DNA of 64,000 nt from Amyelois transitella. Lineage: Eukaryota > Arthropoda > Insecta > Lepidoptera > Pyralidae. Below, piece after piece: positions 1 through 10,950 of this stretch; the stretch's first letter is position 1; each line of letters begins with the position of its first letter. The DNA lies in NCBI RefSeq assembly GCF_032362555.1, contig NC_083518.1:3670501-3734500 (forward strand), in the 5' to 3' direction. The translations under genes were made by a program, and so were the position numbers. The notes below the pieces were generated by a model. That model was not told the DNA's origin. It saw nothing but the letters and a program-made list of their open reading frames with translations, and ran no database searches.

Positions 1-352
1 CATATTGGCAAGTTTGTTAGTGTCCTTCTTGAAGTTATCAAAGAATAAACAAAGACCATGTTTCAAGTAAATATAACACAAAATAACTAGACACGTGGCT
101 GCTATGTGGTTCCCAGCCCGGCATTTTAGGATAGGACCACTCCATCGATTTCCCATGGATGTCGTAAAAGGCGACTAAGGAACAAGTAGGGAGTAGGCCT
201 ACCTCGGTTCTTCCCAAGTAAAACGAAAAAATCTGTTCCCGCGGAAATTTCGGGAGAATCTAGACCCAGCAGTTTGGGATGTACGTTGTCAGTCAGTCAT
301 TCTCTTTCTTTATTTATAAATTGAGATTAAAATAAATTATGAATGTTCTTAC
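1..352. other. XRCC1 intron with a family A repeat fragment
   Basis: Intronic sequence downstream of XRCC1 exon 6. At about 108-180 it holds a minus-oriented piece of dispersed family A (tggttcccagcc ... cccatggatgtcgtaaaagg). No coding exon was recognised. Confidence 0.6.
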
Positions 353-3300
353 CTGCATCATCTCTCGCTCGTTTCTTAGCCGTCTTCCTGTTTCCATCAT
401 GATCATTCTTAACCTTATTAGATGTCGTCCTATTCCTATCTGTTGAATCATTTTCATCACTTCTACCAGGTTTTACTGTACTGTCATTGTGTCTGTTCTT
501 TTGTATGTTACGATCATTTTTCAAACCGTCATCACGTTTTGTTTTGTCATCTCTATTTTTATATTTAAATTGATCATTTAGAGTTTCATCCTTTTTATTT
601 CTTTCATTTTTGCTTACATTATGATCGTCTTTTCTCTTATTTTGACTAGCATTATTATCGCTACCAGTAGCTCCACGATCATCTTTCGTTGCCCTCTCAT
701 TTCGTTTCTTATCCCTTTCCTTTTCCTTTAAAAGTTTTTCTTTGGCATCTTTAGCATCTTTTTCTTTAGATTTAACATCATTATGTCTTTGCACTACAGA
801 ATCTATTTTACTATGCGGTAGTTCTTCATCATCATACAGCAAGTTGTCTCTATGGCGATTGGCAGTAGTTTCTAAGACATTTTGTTTATTAGAAGAACTA
901 GTGTTTTTAACAATTGGTGATTTAACTATTTTCGTTGATGTGTCACTAATGTTTTTTAGTATTTGTGAAGTAGCTTGTCGTATTTGACCCCCTGGAATAA
1001 AAAAGTATATGCTTATAACATTTTATCCATTTAAAACAAAGTTATATTGACATGACCAAAATAAGAAGACTACTTATATTTTTTGTAGAATTTTCTACAC
1101 TATTAATTAATACTAATTGACGGCCTGTTTGGCTGTTCCTGCACATGGGCCATATGATTCAGATTCAATCCCTGTTCAGGACATGATAAACTGTCTCTAA
1201 AATTTACTAACGACATTGGAACTAAGTCATGTTGTTTATCCATATATATTTATTATATTTGTGACTAGTGATAGCCAAGCACTAATCTTAAAAAATGAGT
1301 AACTGCTATTAAAACATTAATTACGATCCAACCTACCAGTATTAGTGCTGGTACCGGGAGATGCTCGTAAAGCGGCGAACAGCTGTCCAGGGCGGTAATC
1401 TTCCTCATCAGACGAGCTGTGACCGAACTGAGTACTGGCCGCTATTGCACGGGACGCGGCTAGAGGTACCGGTGAAGGAGCCTTAGGAGCCGTTGGACCG
1501 CTTTCAGGCTCGTAAATTTGAATAAATGATAGGCCATACTGAAACATTTATAAAAACATTTTGATTAAAAGCTGAATTGGAATGTATTCTCTTCTCTTAT
1601 CATCTTCACACATTCGTGGTTCACATCCACTTCAAGGATTCAGGACCATGGGTACGTGTTCAGAATTATCTTTCCTCATTGTTTTATAATTGGATAAATT
1701 AACAAATGAAAATGCTCAATAAAATTAAACAAAACTGAATGGAAAAAATATAAACAAAAGTAAATGGAAAAAGTTTTATTTATGAGTGACTTTATTTACA
1801 AATACAATGATTTAATATCATATATTTAACTGTGCAGGATCTTTTTTCTTGCTTAGTTTATGTGATAAGTTTACCATAGCACAGTTTTATTATTATCTTT
1901 TCTTTATTTGAATACTTAAATTTCAGAATGTGTTGACAACAAAACTCTTTGAACTTGTTGATTCATTCAAATTTCTACTTATACTATAAATGCCAAAGTT
2001 TGTAAGGATGTGTGAATGTATGTAACTCCTTCATGCAAAATTTTCTCGATGCATTTTTGAAAACATCATCAATTACTTACTTTTTATCTCAAAATTCAGG
2101 TAGCTAGTCTGTTACCTTGCACTGTTTGTTGTAAGGTTGGCGACAAACAACACGGATGCGGTCCCAGTGTTGGGAGGTATTGGAGAGTTGGTCTCCACTG
2201 AAGGACCGCACGCGATCCTGGGGCTCCCTTCGGGACTCTGCCGGTGTAAGGAATACACTACTTGGGACCAAAACCTGTGAAATAATTAAATATAACTGTA
2301 GGCGATAGCCAGGGCAAATTTTGTTTAATTTTATATATGTATAGAAAAAAAAAATATTTGACTTCAAAATATTATTTTTTGAAGTCTAAGTAAAATATTT
2401 TATTTTAAATACAGATATCCTTTTATGATCTTCCAGTAAGAGCCACTTGCCACATGATATTTGTAACAAAATAAAATCTTTTAAGGAATATATAATAATC
2501 ATTTTTATATTACATTTTTCTCATAAACAATAAATCATTATGTACTTACTTCAAATGGGTCATTGGGTGTTTCAGACCTTCCTACTAACACTTCCACAAC
2601 AGCTGCATGATATGCACCTATCTGGATAGATGATATCTGAAACACAAATATGATAGGCAAATGATTCACTCCAACTACACAATTTGTAAACATAATACAG
2701 GTTATTTTCTCTTTTTTTAATATAATTAATAATTTTTAGGTTTCTCAAATAATTTCTTAAATAATTAACATAATTTTAATGCTTGTTTCTGTAGCTTCAC
2801 AGAAATTTTGAAAAAGTTACCAAACAATTGCAATCTAATGTTTGGATATATGCCTATCCTTTAGTGTGGTTCTATACTAAAGTGCTGAAAACCACACACC
2901 ATAAAATAAATTACATTATATCTTATTCACTACCAACCTGGACTGACCGCGAGAGCTGCAGCACTACAGAACAACTGCTTTCCCCAGGGCGGCATAGCCA
3001 GCGTTTTTTGCTCACTTCCCAAGACAGGAGGTTACTGGCTGGATGATCCTTTCATTAAAAAAAGTCATATTGTGATGATGCTAGAATCACTATTGAATCT
3101 TGAATATATCTCTTCAATTTCACTCACATTTTAAGGATTTCTCTTAGTGGCGTTTACTATCGACAACATTCGCAGGTGCATTAAATTTTTATTCCACTGT
3201 GATGGAAACTACAGGGTACCCAATTGTTTTATTAACTTATTGCTTTTTATGTGCTTATCTTAGTATTGATAGTAAGTAATACTTACGTATTTGTGATTTC

Positions 3301-3416
3301 CAAAATTTGTATTATTATGTAAAGATTGAAATAGATAAAGAAAGGAAAATATTATTATTCCTTACCGGGTCTTCACTACTGAAGCTAGCTACGTAGTCGA
3401 TCTTCACGCGGGGCAT
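353..3416 (-). CDS. XRCC1: DNA repair protein XRCC1, N-terminal six exons (3' end off window)
   Basis: Scaffold of base-excision and single-strand-break repair; in the family the N-terminal domain binds DNA polymerase beta and the BRCT domains bind PARP1 and ligase III. Exons in transcription order are 3416-3366, 3048-2938, 2636-2550, 2274-2116, 1538-1337 and 991-353, all with GT-AG junctions and matching phases (about 416 codons). Residues 1-150 carry the XRCC1 N-terminal domain: a start MPRVKIDYVASFSSED, then SVVLQLSRSVQ, AAVVEVLVG, FLTPAESRREPQDRVRSF, WDRIRVVCRQPY and YGLSFIQIYEPES, all matching the family in order. Exon 6 (about 213 codons) is a strongly charged K/R/D/N-rich linker and ends at a GTAAG donor, so the BRCT part lies to the left of position 1. 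The linker is far more charged than the rest and its sequence is poorly constrained. Identification is secure; intron positions are read by eye. Confidence 0.93.
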
Positions 3417-3660
3417 TTTAAAAGTTAGTATGAATACTTGCTACAAGAAGGTATAAATAATGTTTTTAAATCAGTAGTATTATCAAAAAGTTGAATATAT
3501 TAAGTTTATAACAATTTCCCCGCTTTAGGGACGTATTTATTTGTAAAAGAAAACAAAACAAACAAAATAGGTAAACTGACGTCGTGACGTGACCTTGACC
3601 TTGCGTGAATGACACTGACATTTGCTATCAACCAAGGTATTTTAACATTTTCAACTAGGA
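3417..3660 (-). promoter_or_regulatory. XRCC1 upstream region with CRE-like and FTZ-F1/ERR-like sites
   Basis: Sequence just upstream of the XRCC1 start codon. It contains TGACGTC at 3577-3583 (ATF/CREB core) and, directly beside it, TCAAGGTCA read on the minus strand (3590-3598), which matches the monomeric nuclear-receptor consensus of FTZ-F1/SF-1 and ERR. No TATA box is obvious. Assignment as a promoter rests on position plus these motifs only. Confidence 0.4.
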
Positions 3661-4290
3661 CTTCCAACGTTTATTTATTTATTTATTTATTGTGACAAAA
3701 ACGGTTTACACCTATTACAATACCAACGTTACCTAACACTAAAAGTACCGATAAATAACGTTATATACAATTAGTTCAGACTGATACCGTTGTAGGCGTG
3801 ATATCGGTAATGTAATCTTATAACCTTATACGATATTTAATATGTCGTTATGAATTAACGTTAGGGTAGCGATACCAATTAAATTTATAAATAACGTTAC
3901 CAATTAGCGTTATAAATATTGTTACCGTTATATACATACATATGGTCACGTCTATATCCCTTGCGGGGTAGACAGAGCCAACAGTCTTGAAAAGACTGAA
4001 TGGCCTCGTTCAGCTATTTGGCTTAATGATAGAATTGAGATTGTTACCGTTACGTGAAATGAAAGTTTGTTCTGTTTTATAAAATGAAGGTACCTACCTA
4101 AAGTTTGTTCGTCGCAACGCAACTGTACGATACGCTACGCGATTAGAAATGTTCACGGTGAATCCGTCATTAAATTAATCAGTAACGTTATTTGAATTTA
4201 CCGGTAAATACATAAAAAATAACTTAAAACAGTTTTAGTGATACCTCTTACCTTTAATTCTACTAGTAACGTTATGAGTATGTGAAGCTA
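3660..4290. repeat. AACGTTA-rich intergenic block
   Basis: AACGTTA, often as the palindrome TAACGTTA, occurs near 3725, 3756, 3855, 3893, 4183 and 4268, with near variants at 3665, 3906, 3921 and 4044. A 7-mer would be expected far less than once in this length. The block lies between the XRCC1 start and the eIF3f 3' end. A family A repeat (about 3931-4043) is inserted in it. Function unknown. Confidence 0.5.
3931..4043 (+). repeat. Dispersed family A repeat, partial
   Basis: Starts with tacatacatatg and runs through cacgtctatatcccttgcgg, agacagagccaacagtctt and attgagatt. Family A is a lepidopteran interspersed repeat of about 240 bp seen repeatedly in this window. This copy has only the first half. 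Confidence 0.75.
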
Positions 4291-4422
4291 AAAATATATT
4301 ATTATAAATTGAAATTTTTGTTTGCCTAATAATATGGGTATAAGTCCTCAATACTGATAGTTCTCTGTAAATATTATTCTCTTGATCTCAAAATAAAAAA
4401 AAAGTATTTTCAGTTTCAAATT

Positions 4423-4428
4423 GTTTAT
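4423..4428 (-). terminator. eIF3f poly(A) signal
   Basis: AATAAA on the minus strand (tttatt on plus), about 120 bases past the eIF3f stop codon at 4547-4549. Confidence 0.5.
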
Positions 4429-4546
4429 TACAAATAATAATAATTGTTATCTCCAGATAACAGCTCCCCTTCGTTTCTTACAAAGAAACTCTTGATTACA
4501 GGCGTTGTGACTCGCTACGTACGACTCAGGAGGTTTAGCTGAGAGG

Positions 4547-7500
4547 TCACTGAGATGTGAGCAGCGTAAGCTTCTCGTTGAGCTGCAGCTGCGTCTTGAT
4601 CAGTTGCGCTAATGTCACCACCTTATAACAAAGAAATTTTTGTTTTAAACAAAGATTCATTTATACTTAGAAAGTTAGGAAGAACTAAAACACTAATTAG
4701 TAAAAACTTGCGGAGATATGAAAATTTAAACTATAAGCCAATTTACAGTTGAACTTACACTCACTTATGCTCCCATTTCAACATCACCCCATTCTCCATT
4801 TAAGGCAGAATATGGGAAAGTAATTGGCCTGTCTGTCTCTCGTATTTCAAGCTATTACCTTTAAAAGCTTTGATCAACAGGGGACAGTTTAGGTACTGTG
4901 AAAAGATTCGGCAGTTTTTTTATAGCCAGAAAATGGACACTCCAAACCCTTTTTGAACACCCAACAACAGTCTATTAAGTTTTATTGCATTAAAAAAACA
5001 TTTGGAAAAAGTAAGAATTTTAGCAAATTATACCATGAGTAAATCCTTCACGCTAGAGTTGATGGCGTCAGCGAATGTGTCCGCAGAGAGGTTGGGCACA
5101 GAGTTGACAAGCTCGAGCAGTTGGCGGCCGGCTGCGTTGTTCGGCACAGCACGATCCGCCAGAACGTCTTCAACGTACTGCAGGACCTGGATGATGGAGA
5201 ATTGATTTAATATAATGATGATAGTTTGACAATAACCACCAATCAATCTTTCTGGGCGTGGTTTCACCCAAGCGCACCTACTCAACAGTGGGACAAGATA
5301 TAGCTTATCCTAAAGGACTATTGCATCTGTAGGGGGAGCGATGATTCGGCTCGACCGCCACTAAAGGGAAAATCTTCCGCCAGACTAGGTGTTATGCCTC
5401 GGAGGTTGTATATATAGCTCCAATCCGTGAAATCTTTGCTTGCGCGATTGAGGTTTTTCACTGTTTTTGACTGATCGCATGGTTTTATTTTTTATATTTT
5501 TGTGACTTGTGTTGCCAAATTTCATCAAAATCAGCCAAGTAGTTATTGAGTTCATTTGTGACAAACAAAAATACAAAATATTTTCTCCTCAAAACATATA
5601 TTATTTTAATTTGGAAAATGGTTTGAAATGAGATCTCATGGCTATGAAAGATAATATTATCAAATGAAAGAAGCCTGTTTTTCCAGGGCATAAAAATGCT
5701 ATATATTAGCTGCAAAATCTGTCATACCTGGTCAAGAAGGGAAGACAACTTAGCAGCAGCCTCTGACACCTGGGCGAGGTCCAACATTGGCTGCACTTGG
5801 CGGGAGCGACCGCCAGGACCCATGGTCTTCTGGCATAACTGCATTCCCACAATCTGAAGAAATATATATTAATCAACTTATGCTTAAAATTAAATACCTA
5901 CCTTAATTGCCACTGGGCAAATACATTAAAGAAATTTTGTGTTATTTTTACTGTATGTTAAATTGTAATCTATAATACCTACAAGTAATAGATACCAACT
6001 TAACCATGCTATAATTTGTATATCTTCACTTTCTGTGAAGCTGCCAGCTGCCATGCCAGTAATACTTGTTATGCTGTTAAAAGATTAAGAAAGAAGCCTG
6101 CCTGACAAAACTACCAATGTTTGATGTTAATTGTTGCCCTTACATTATCTACCACTCACATTGGCAGGTTTTGTAACCACCTTAAAAAAAAGTGTGGTTC
6201 TCAGTTTGACTTTGTATGTTTGTCCATGATTATTGCGCGTTTTGCTGCACCGATTTTGATGTGGTTTCCAGGAAATTATTTGTTACACTTAGGAGAAGGT
6301 TATAGAAATTTATCTGATTAAAAAAAGGAGGATTGGAGGCGGTACGCTTTTACAAAAGTTATTACTCTGGTAAAACCACTTATCCTAATATAACAATAAA
6401 ATAGCTAATGGCTTAAAACAAACTGACCTCAGGATCATAAGCCGTGAGTGCTACATCAATAGGCGTGAACATGCACCCTTGCTTGCCACGTGGCACACCA
6501 AGTGCTACACACACGTAAGCTCGCAGCCCCATTCGTGCTCCCGCTAGTGATGTGTCTACTGTAAGGTGAACTGGCTCACGGCATTCCCGAGAATAGTATT
6601 CGTGAATCACTGAAGAATGGTTTGTTACTTCGTTGCCTGTTGCCCACCATCCTGTAATTAAAACAGTTATAATATATAATATTATAAATATATCTATACT
6701 AAAATTATAAAGCTGAAGAGTTTGTTTATTTGTTTGAATGCGCTAATCTCAGGGACTACTTCAAATTGAAAAATTATTTTTGCGTTGAATAGACCATTTA
6801 TCGAGGAACGCTGTATAACATCACGCTGCAACTAAAAGGAGCAAAGAAATAATGGAATATGTGAAAAAAACGGGGAAAATTATTCATCCTTGTGGGCTTC
6901 AATGATGCCCAAAATAACTTTTCCATGTGGACCAAGTCATGGGCACAGCTAGTATAACATAATATATTTATTTATATGTACACTTTGAAATATTAAATGG
7001 TAGAGGTTTCCATCAGGAACATGTTAAAAGAAAAAAAGGTTTTGTGGATCACTGATAGTGGTGATTGTAAAAACAGGATAATTAGAAAACAGAGAATGCT
7101 GATATGCCGTGTGGTCATAATCATTTGCAACACAAATATAAAAAGAATTCACATCAGACCATCGCATTCCCATGGATGTTGTAAAAGACTTTAACTAAGG
7201 GATAGGCTAAAACGATTCTTCTTCTAAGTTGAAGGCTAGCAACTTGTCACTTTTTAAATCATAATTCTATCTTCAAGCCAAACAGCTGAACGTGGCCTAT
7301 CAGTCATTTCAAGACATTTGGCTCTATCTTCCCCTCAAGGATAGACTTTATTATTTTTATCACTTGTTACAATAAAAAGGAATCCAATGACTTTAAATAC
7401 ATATATCATTAACACTAGTTAACCATCTTAAAAGAATAATCTTTTTTATGCTTCTCCTTAGTAGGAGATTGGTTCTCACTTCGAAAGAATAGAGACAGAG

Positions 7501-8011
7501 AAAATTGAATCCAATCACTTACCCACAATACTCTCAGATGCATTGACCCTTCTGTTGAGTTCATAAACATCCAGGGCATAGTTGAGCTCGGCCTCCACTT
7601 GGTCTGCATGTTCCTTGTGCGGTACACAGAAGCAGTTGGTCACTTCTACAACACCCTTATCAGAAGTGCCTACAAATTCATCAATAACATAACCTCAAAT
7701 TAAAGTCATAATATTATATATGAGATACGCAATAAAATGAAAATTGCGTTCACCCGAACCACTAATAAAACATACGCGGTCAAGTCACTTCAAAAAACTA
7801 AAAAGAGTGAAAACAATATGAAAATGCTATGACGTCGGCATGGCATAGTATTGTATATTTTGTGTGTCGTCGTAAGTGAAATTTTGTGTAAATTATACTT
7901 ACCCAATAATGTTCCAATGACTCGGTGCGAATCTGCATTGCGCCGTTCATATGCATCAACTATTTGGAATAAAACAACAGGATGAACCTTTACAACAAGA
8001 TTCAACGCCAT
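4547..8011 (-). CDS. eIF3f: Eukaryotic translation initiation factor 3 subunit F
   Basis: Subunit of the eIF3 complex that helps recruit mRNA to the 40S ribosome in the cytoplasm. Exons: 8011-7903, 7669-7523, 6651-6428, 5853-5728, 5186-5034 and 4621-4547; phases join cleanly to give 277 residues, the usual insect length. Residues about 8-140 form an MPN domain (start [18 protein letters not shown], then [34 protein letters not shown]). The histidines and aspartate of the JAMM metal site are not conserved, as expected for this non-catalytic MPN subunit. Residues about 161-277 match the eIF3f C-terminal helical part ([30 protein letters not shown] end). The start is the only good ATG before [11 protein letters not shown]. 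It lies between XRCC1 and BOLA3 on the same strand. The introns hold family A and LINE-derived fragments. Confidence 0.95.
6190..6345 (+). repeat. LINE/SINE-like repeat fragment, paired with one at 37.5 kb
   Basis: The stretch around tgcaccgattttgatgtggt and acttaggagaaggtta reappears, diverged and in reverse orientation, at about 37495-37640. In the plus sense both read through a short pseudo-reading frame ([11 protein letters not shown] here). Likely the 3' part of a non-LTR element, inside eIF3f intron 3. Confidence 0.55.
6690..6957 (+). repeat. RTE-like non-LTR element 3' end or derived SINE
   Basis: Begins with actaaaattataaagctgaa, continues through gcgctaatctcagggactac and catttatcgaggaacgctg, and ends in gggcacagctagta. 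This arrangement is the familiar short repeat of lepidopteran genomes that ends near gcgggcacagctagt. It lies in eIF3f intron 2 and is non-coding. Confidence 0.65.
7158..7350 (-). repeat. Dispersed family A repeat, nearly full length
   Basis: Minus-oriented copy in eIF3f intron 2: cccatggatgttgtaaaag, then ggctagcaacttgtcac, agccaaacagctgaacgtgg, ttggctctatcttcccct. It is diverged from the fuller copies at 31.0 and 47.5 kb. Confidence 0.75.
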
Positions 8012-8392
8012 TTTGAGTTTTGAAAGGAATGGTACGACTTTGACATTGAGTTAAAAAAGTTGAAAGAAGATTGCAAAGATGACGTAGTTCTATTGTCAAT
8101 GGGCGTCTTTGGTCATAGACAATATAGGTCCCCAAATGCAAAAGAAGTAAAAACGAAACGCCATTGCTAATGCCTGAAAACCTTCCAAGTATTTTTTTAA
8201 ATCTGTGCCGAATGAAATCACATCCTGAAAACATAATACATATAGTTACGTCTATATCCCTTGCGGAGTAGACATAGCCAACTATACTAACTTAAAAAGA
8301 CTGAACGTTCAGAAGTACGGCTTAATGCCTGAACAGACAGCTTCTTATAATAAGACAGTAAATAATTGATAAATTTCATTTTCTCCCGACGT
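8012..8392. other. Upstream region of eIF3f with a family A fragment
   Basis: About 380 bases right of the eIF3f start. Positions about 8238-8330 are a degraded plus-oriented family A copy (tagttacgtctatatccctt). No coding exon was recognised; the promoter of eIF3f should lie here, but no TATA box is clear. Confidence 0.4.
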
Positions 8393-9450
8393 GGTTAGCC
8401 CTTTATGGCATAATTTCGATGTTTCGAATTTCACTTGGCATATTTTTTTTAAGCCGAATATATTTAATGCATAAAAATTTATTAGTATAATGATCGTTTG
8501 GCCGAATGTTTATAAAGCAGAATTTACAATGGCATACTTTTAATGTGGCGGAATTTTGTTTGGCATAATTGCCTTTGACAGATTTTTCTTTTGCATATTT
8601 TCGTTTAGCATAACTTGTACCTAGTCGAATGGTTATTTCACTTGGCATACTACGGAGTTGGCAGAATATCCTTTGGAATTATTGTAACTAAATAGCATAT
8701 TGCTATTTAAAATAGTATTCTAAATCCAATTGCAATTGGTCTAAAAAATATACTATTTTGTGCTATAAAACTGCGTGACAGAACGAGTCGCTGCAAAACC
8801 GACTCCACGTAGTCTTGTCTGCCCTACCCCTAGATGGTAACTTAAAAACGCGTAGGCACGGAGGGGCGAGGCGGCCCGCGAGCTTAGGAGCAGGTGGCTT
8901 GAAGCCTAGCCGCCGCGGCTGAGGCTGCTAGGCTTTACGCAAGCCGAAGGTGCGGTGGTGACACGAAAGCCATCTGCGATGATAAGCTCGCGTGGGACCG
9001 CCGGAGCCCCGCAGTGCCAGAGCCGTCACGGAACTCGTGCTTGCTTGCATGCTTGTATGCTGCATGCTTGCTTGCTTGCATGCTTACTTGCATGCTGCAT
9101 GCTTGCTTGCATGCTGTATGTTTGCTTGGATGCTGCATGCTGAAAAAATACTGTTTAAGATATTTAAACTAAAGATGATTCTTTATAAAAACTTTGTGCT
9201 AAGATATAGCTAAAAGTATGCCTAAAGATGATTCTAAATGTAAACTTTATGAGTATGAAATTTCTGCCTTTTGATTATTATGGATGTTAAAATTATGCCT
9301 TAAGATGATTCTGCGTTACAAAATTATGCGTTATGAGTGTATGCTAAATGAGTACATGCCAAATGATGTTCGGCGAAATGAAGATTCTGCCAACCGATAG
9401 TATGCATTTGAACATGATGCCAAAAAAAATTCGCCAACAAAGGGCAGACC
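8393..9450. mobile_element. Fold-back-like element with two inverted arms of degenerate short repeats
   Basis: The left arm (about 8400-8680) is built of loosely repeated TTGGCATA and TTGGCAGAAT units. The right arm (about 9170-9440) holds the reverse complements, ATGCCAAATGA and TTCTGCCAA units, roughly every 15-30 bases. The outer ends match as inverted repeats around gccctttatggc (left) and gccaacaaagggc (right). Between the arms lies a GC-rich core (about 8780-9030) and a gcttgcatgc simple repeat. No transposase reading frame is present, so it would be non-autonomous. The class is not recognised; it is called mobile from structure alone. Confidence 0.5.
9036..9140. repeat. gcttgcatgc simple repeat
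   Basis: Degenerate tandem array of gcttgcatgc/ctgcatgctt units with about seven GCATGC palindromes in 100 bases, at the centre of the fold-back-like element. The short open frames here on both strands (Cys/Leu/Ala-rich) are products of the repeat, not genes. Confidence 0.8.
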
Positions 9451-9460
9451 CTTTATAAGA

Positions 9461-9504
9461 CTGTGTCACAGACAAGCGCACTACCGCTGCGCCACAGAGG
9501 CCGT
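9461..9504 (-). repeat. tRNA-derived SINE head fragment
   Basis: Minus-oriented fragment holding only the A-box end of the SINE found complete at 34.4 and 45.6 kb (ctaccgctgcgccacagagg). It abuts the fold-back-like element. Confidence 0.7.
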
Positions 9505-9631
9505 TAAATATACGTACGTTTACTATAATACATATATATATTATACAAAAATAAGTAGGGGATGAGGAAGCTCGCTTAAAGAAAAAACTACAAACTGCAA
9601 CAATTTAAATTATTTACTTAATCAATCAACA

Positions 9632-9637
9632 TTTATT
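9632..9637 (-). terminator. BOLA3 poly(A) signal
   Basis: AATAAA on the minus strand about 90 bases past the BOLA3 stop codon. Confidence 0.45.
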
Positions 9638-9727
9638 TAACACATATGTAATAATATCTAATCATAATGTTTAATTTTTTCATTTCACAAATTCAAAACA
9701 AGAACACATTACTAATATTAGGTGCTA

Positions 9728-10654
9728 TCACTTTTCTTCAGAACTGGTTGGTGTAGTGTGGATGCGTATGCCATGCATTTCAGCAATTTCTGTCTTCAGG
9801 GAATCAGTCACTAAGCGATGTTGTTTCACTCTTGATAAACCTACAAATTCTTTAGCTTCTACACTAATCTGAAATAAAAAAATTTACTGATCATGCCTTT
9901 TTCCCAGAGGCAGGCAAAGATTACTTACTCTTTTTTTACTTCATTTGCATTGATCTATTTTATCTAAGCTTATCTTAACCTATTTCATATTTCTCCAAAA
10001 TGTTGTTGATTTGATCAAGAATAATCAAGATATATTTCTCTAGCAGTGTTAAAGTACACTTGTATATACTAACATCATTTTATGTACAGAAATGTGATAC
10101 AAAACATTGGTAAATGTAAAAATATGTGCCTCATTTTAGTATACCAGAAAGTAAGTACCAAGGTTAAGCTGGGGTTGTGTTATGCAAGCTTAATAAATAT
10201 TGAATCTTTTACCTCAAACATAGCACCACAACCTCCAGAGATGTCTTCAACACTAAGGTATGTTATTCCTGGCAAACTCTGCTTGAGAACTGTGGAAAGT
10301 TGTTGCTCTTTGGTTTCACTATTCTTCTGAAAAGCATTTCTTTCAGCGCTTGCCGTTTCACCGCCATTACTGGCACCAGCTACGGCTCTTGCCTGTGAAT
10401 TACAATAGTATTAATTTAAATTTCCCGCCAACCAGAAGTAAGTTCTATAATGTTAAAAATGATAATACTATTCTGTCAATAACTATAAAAATCATGTCAT
10501 CTAAAACTGTATTTTGTAAATTCATATTAAGAAATCATCGCAACACTTTTTTTGTTTTGAGTAAATAAAAACTTGGGCAGTAAACAAGTTTAATTTGACA
10601 CATTACCAGCCTACTTCTTACAGGAACTAAAGATTTTATAAACTGTCGAAGCAT
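9728..10654 (-). CDS. BOLA3: BolA-like protein 3, mitochondrial
   Basis: BolA-family partner of monothiol glutaredoxin GLRX5; in mitochondria it helps deliver 4Fe-4S clusters, notably to lipoate synthase and complexes I and II. Three exons, all phase 0: 10654-10607, 10392-10213 and 9868-9728, giving 122 residues. The first exon (MLRQFIKSLVPVRSRL) is basic with no acidic residue and looks like a mitochondrial targeting sequence. The BolA fold follows: YLSVEDISGGCGAMFE with the family cysteine, then EFVGLSRVKQHRLV with the invariant RVKQHRLV-type helix, and IAEMHGIRIHTTP at the end. The SGGCGAMFE signature and the EMHGIRI ending fit BOLA3 better than BOLA1 or BOLA2. The gene is too fragmented to show as one open frame, but every junction is GT-AG. 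Confidence 0.94.
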
Positions 10655-10950
10655 TATAAATTAATTAATACGCTTTATAATAATACTACACGAAAATATT
10701 TTTCAGATTCGCAAATGCGAATCAAAACATAACCTCAATCAATACTTTGTTTTTATTTTTGACATAACTTGACATTGACGGTAGATGACTTAAAAAAATG
10801 AGATGGCAAGATATCAAGCACTGTACCTTCGTATAAAGTACAGGTACCTATGTATAAGTACGGGTATATTTATGGGTACAGTATGTAAGGTAAATAAAAT
10901 AAATAGTGAATTTTTACATACTTTAATTGATAAATTGACTGATACATTTT

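Noticed and set aside
327-352. Extension of the XRCC1 exon 6 frame past 353 (GKNIHNLF)
   Set aside because: Read-through of a clean GTAAG donor into the intron; the exon ends at 353.
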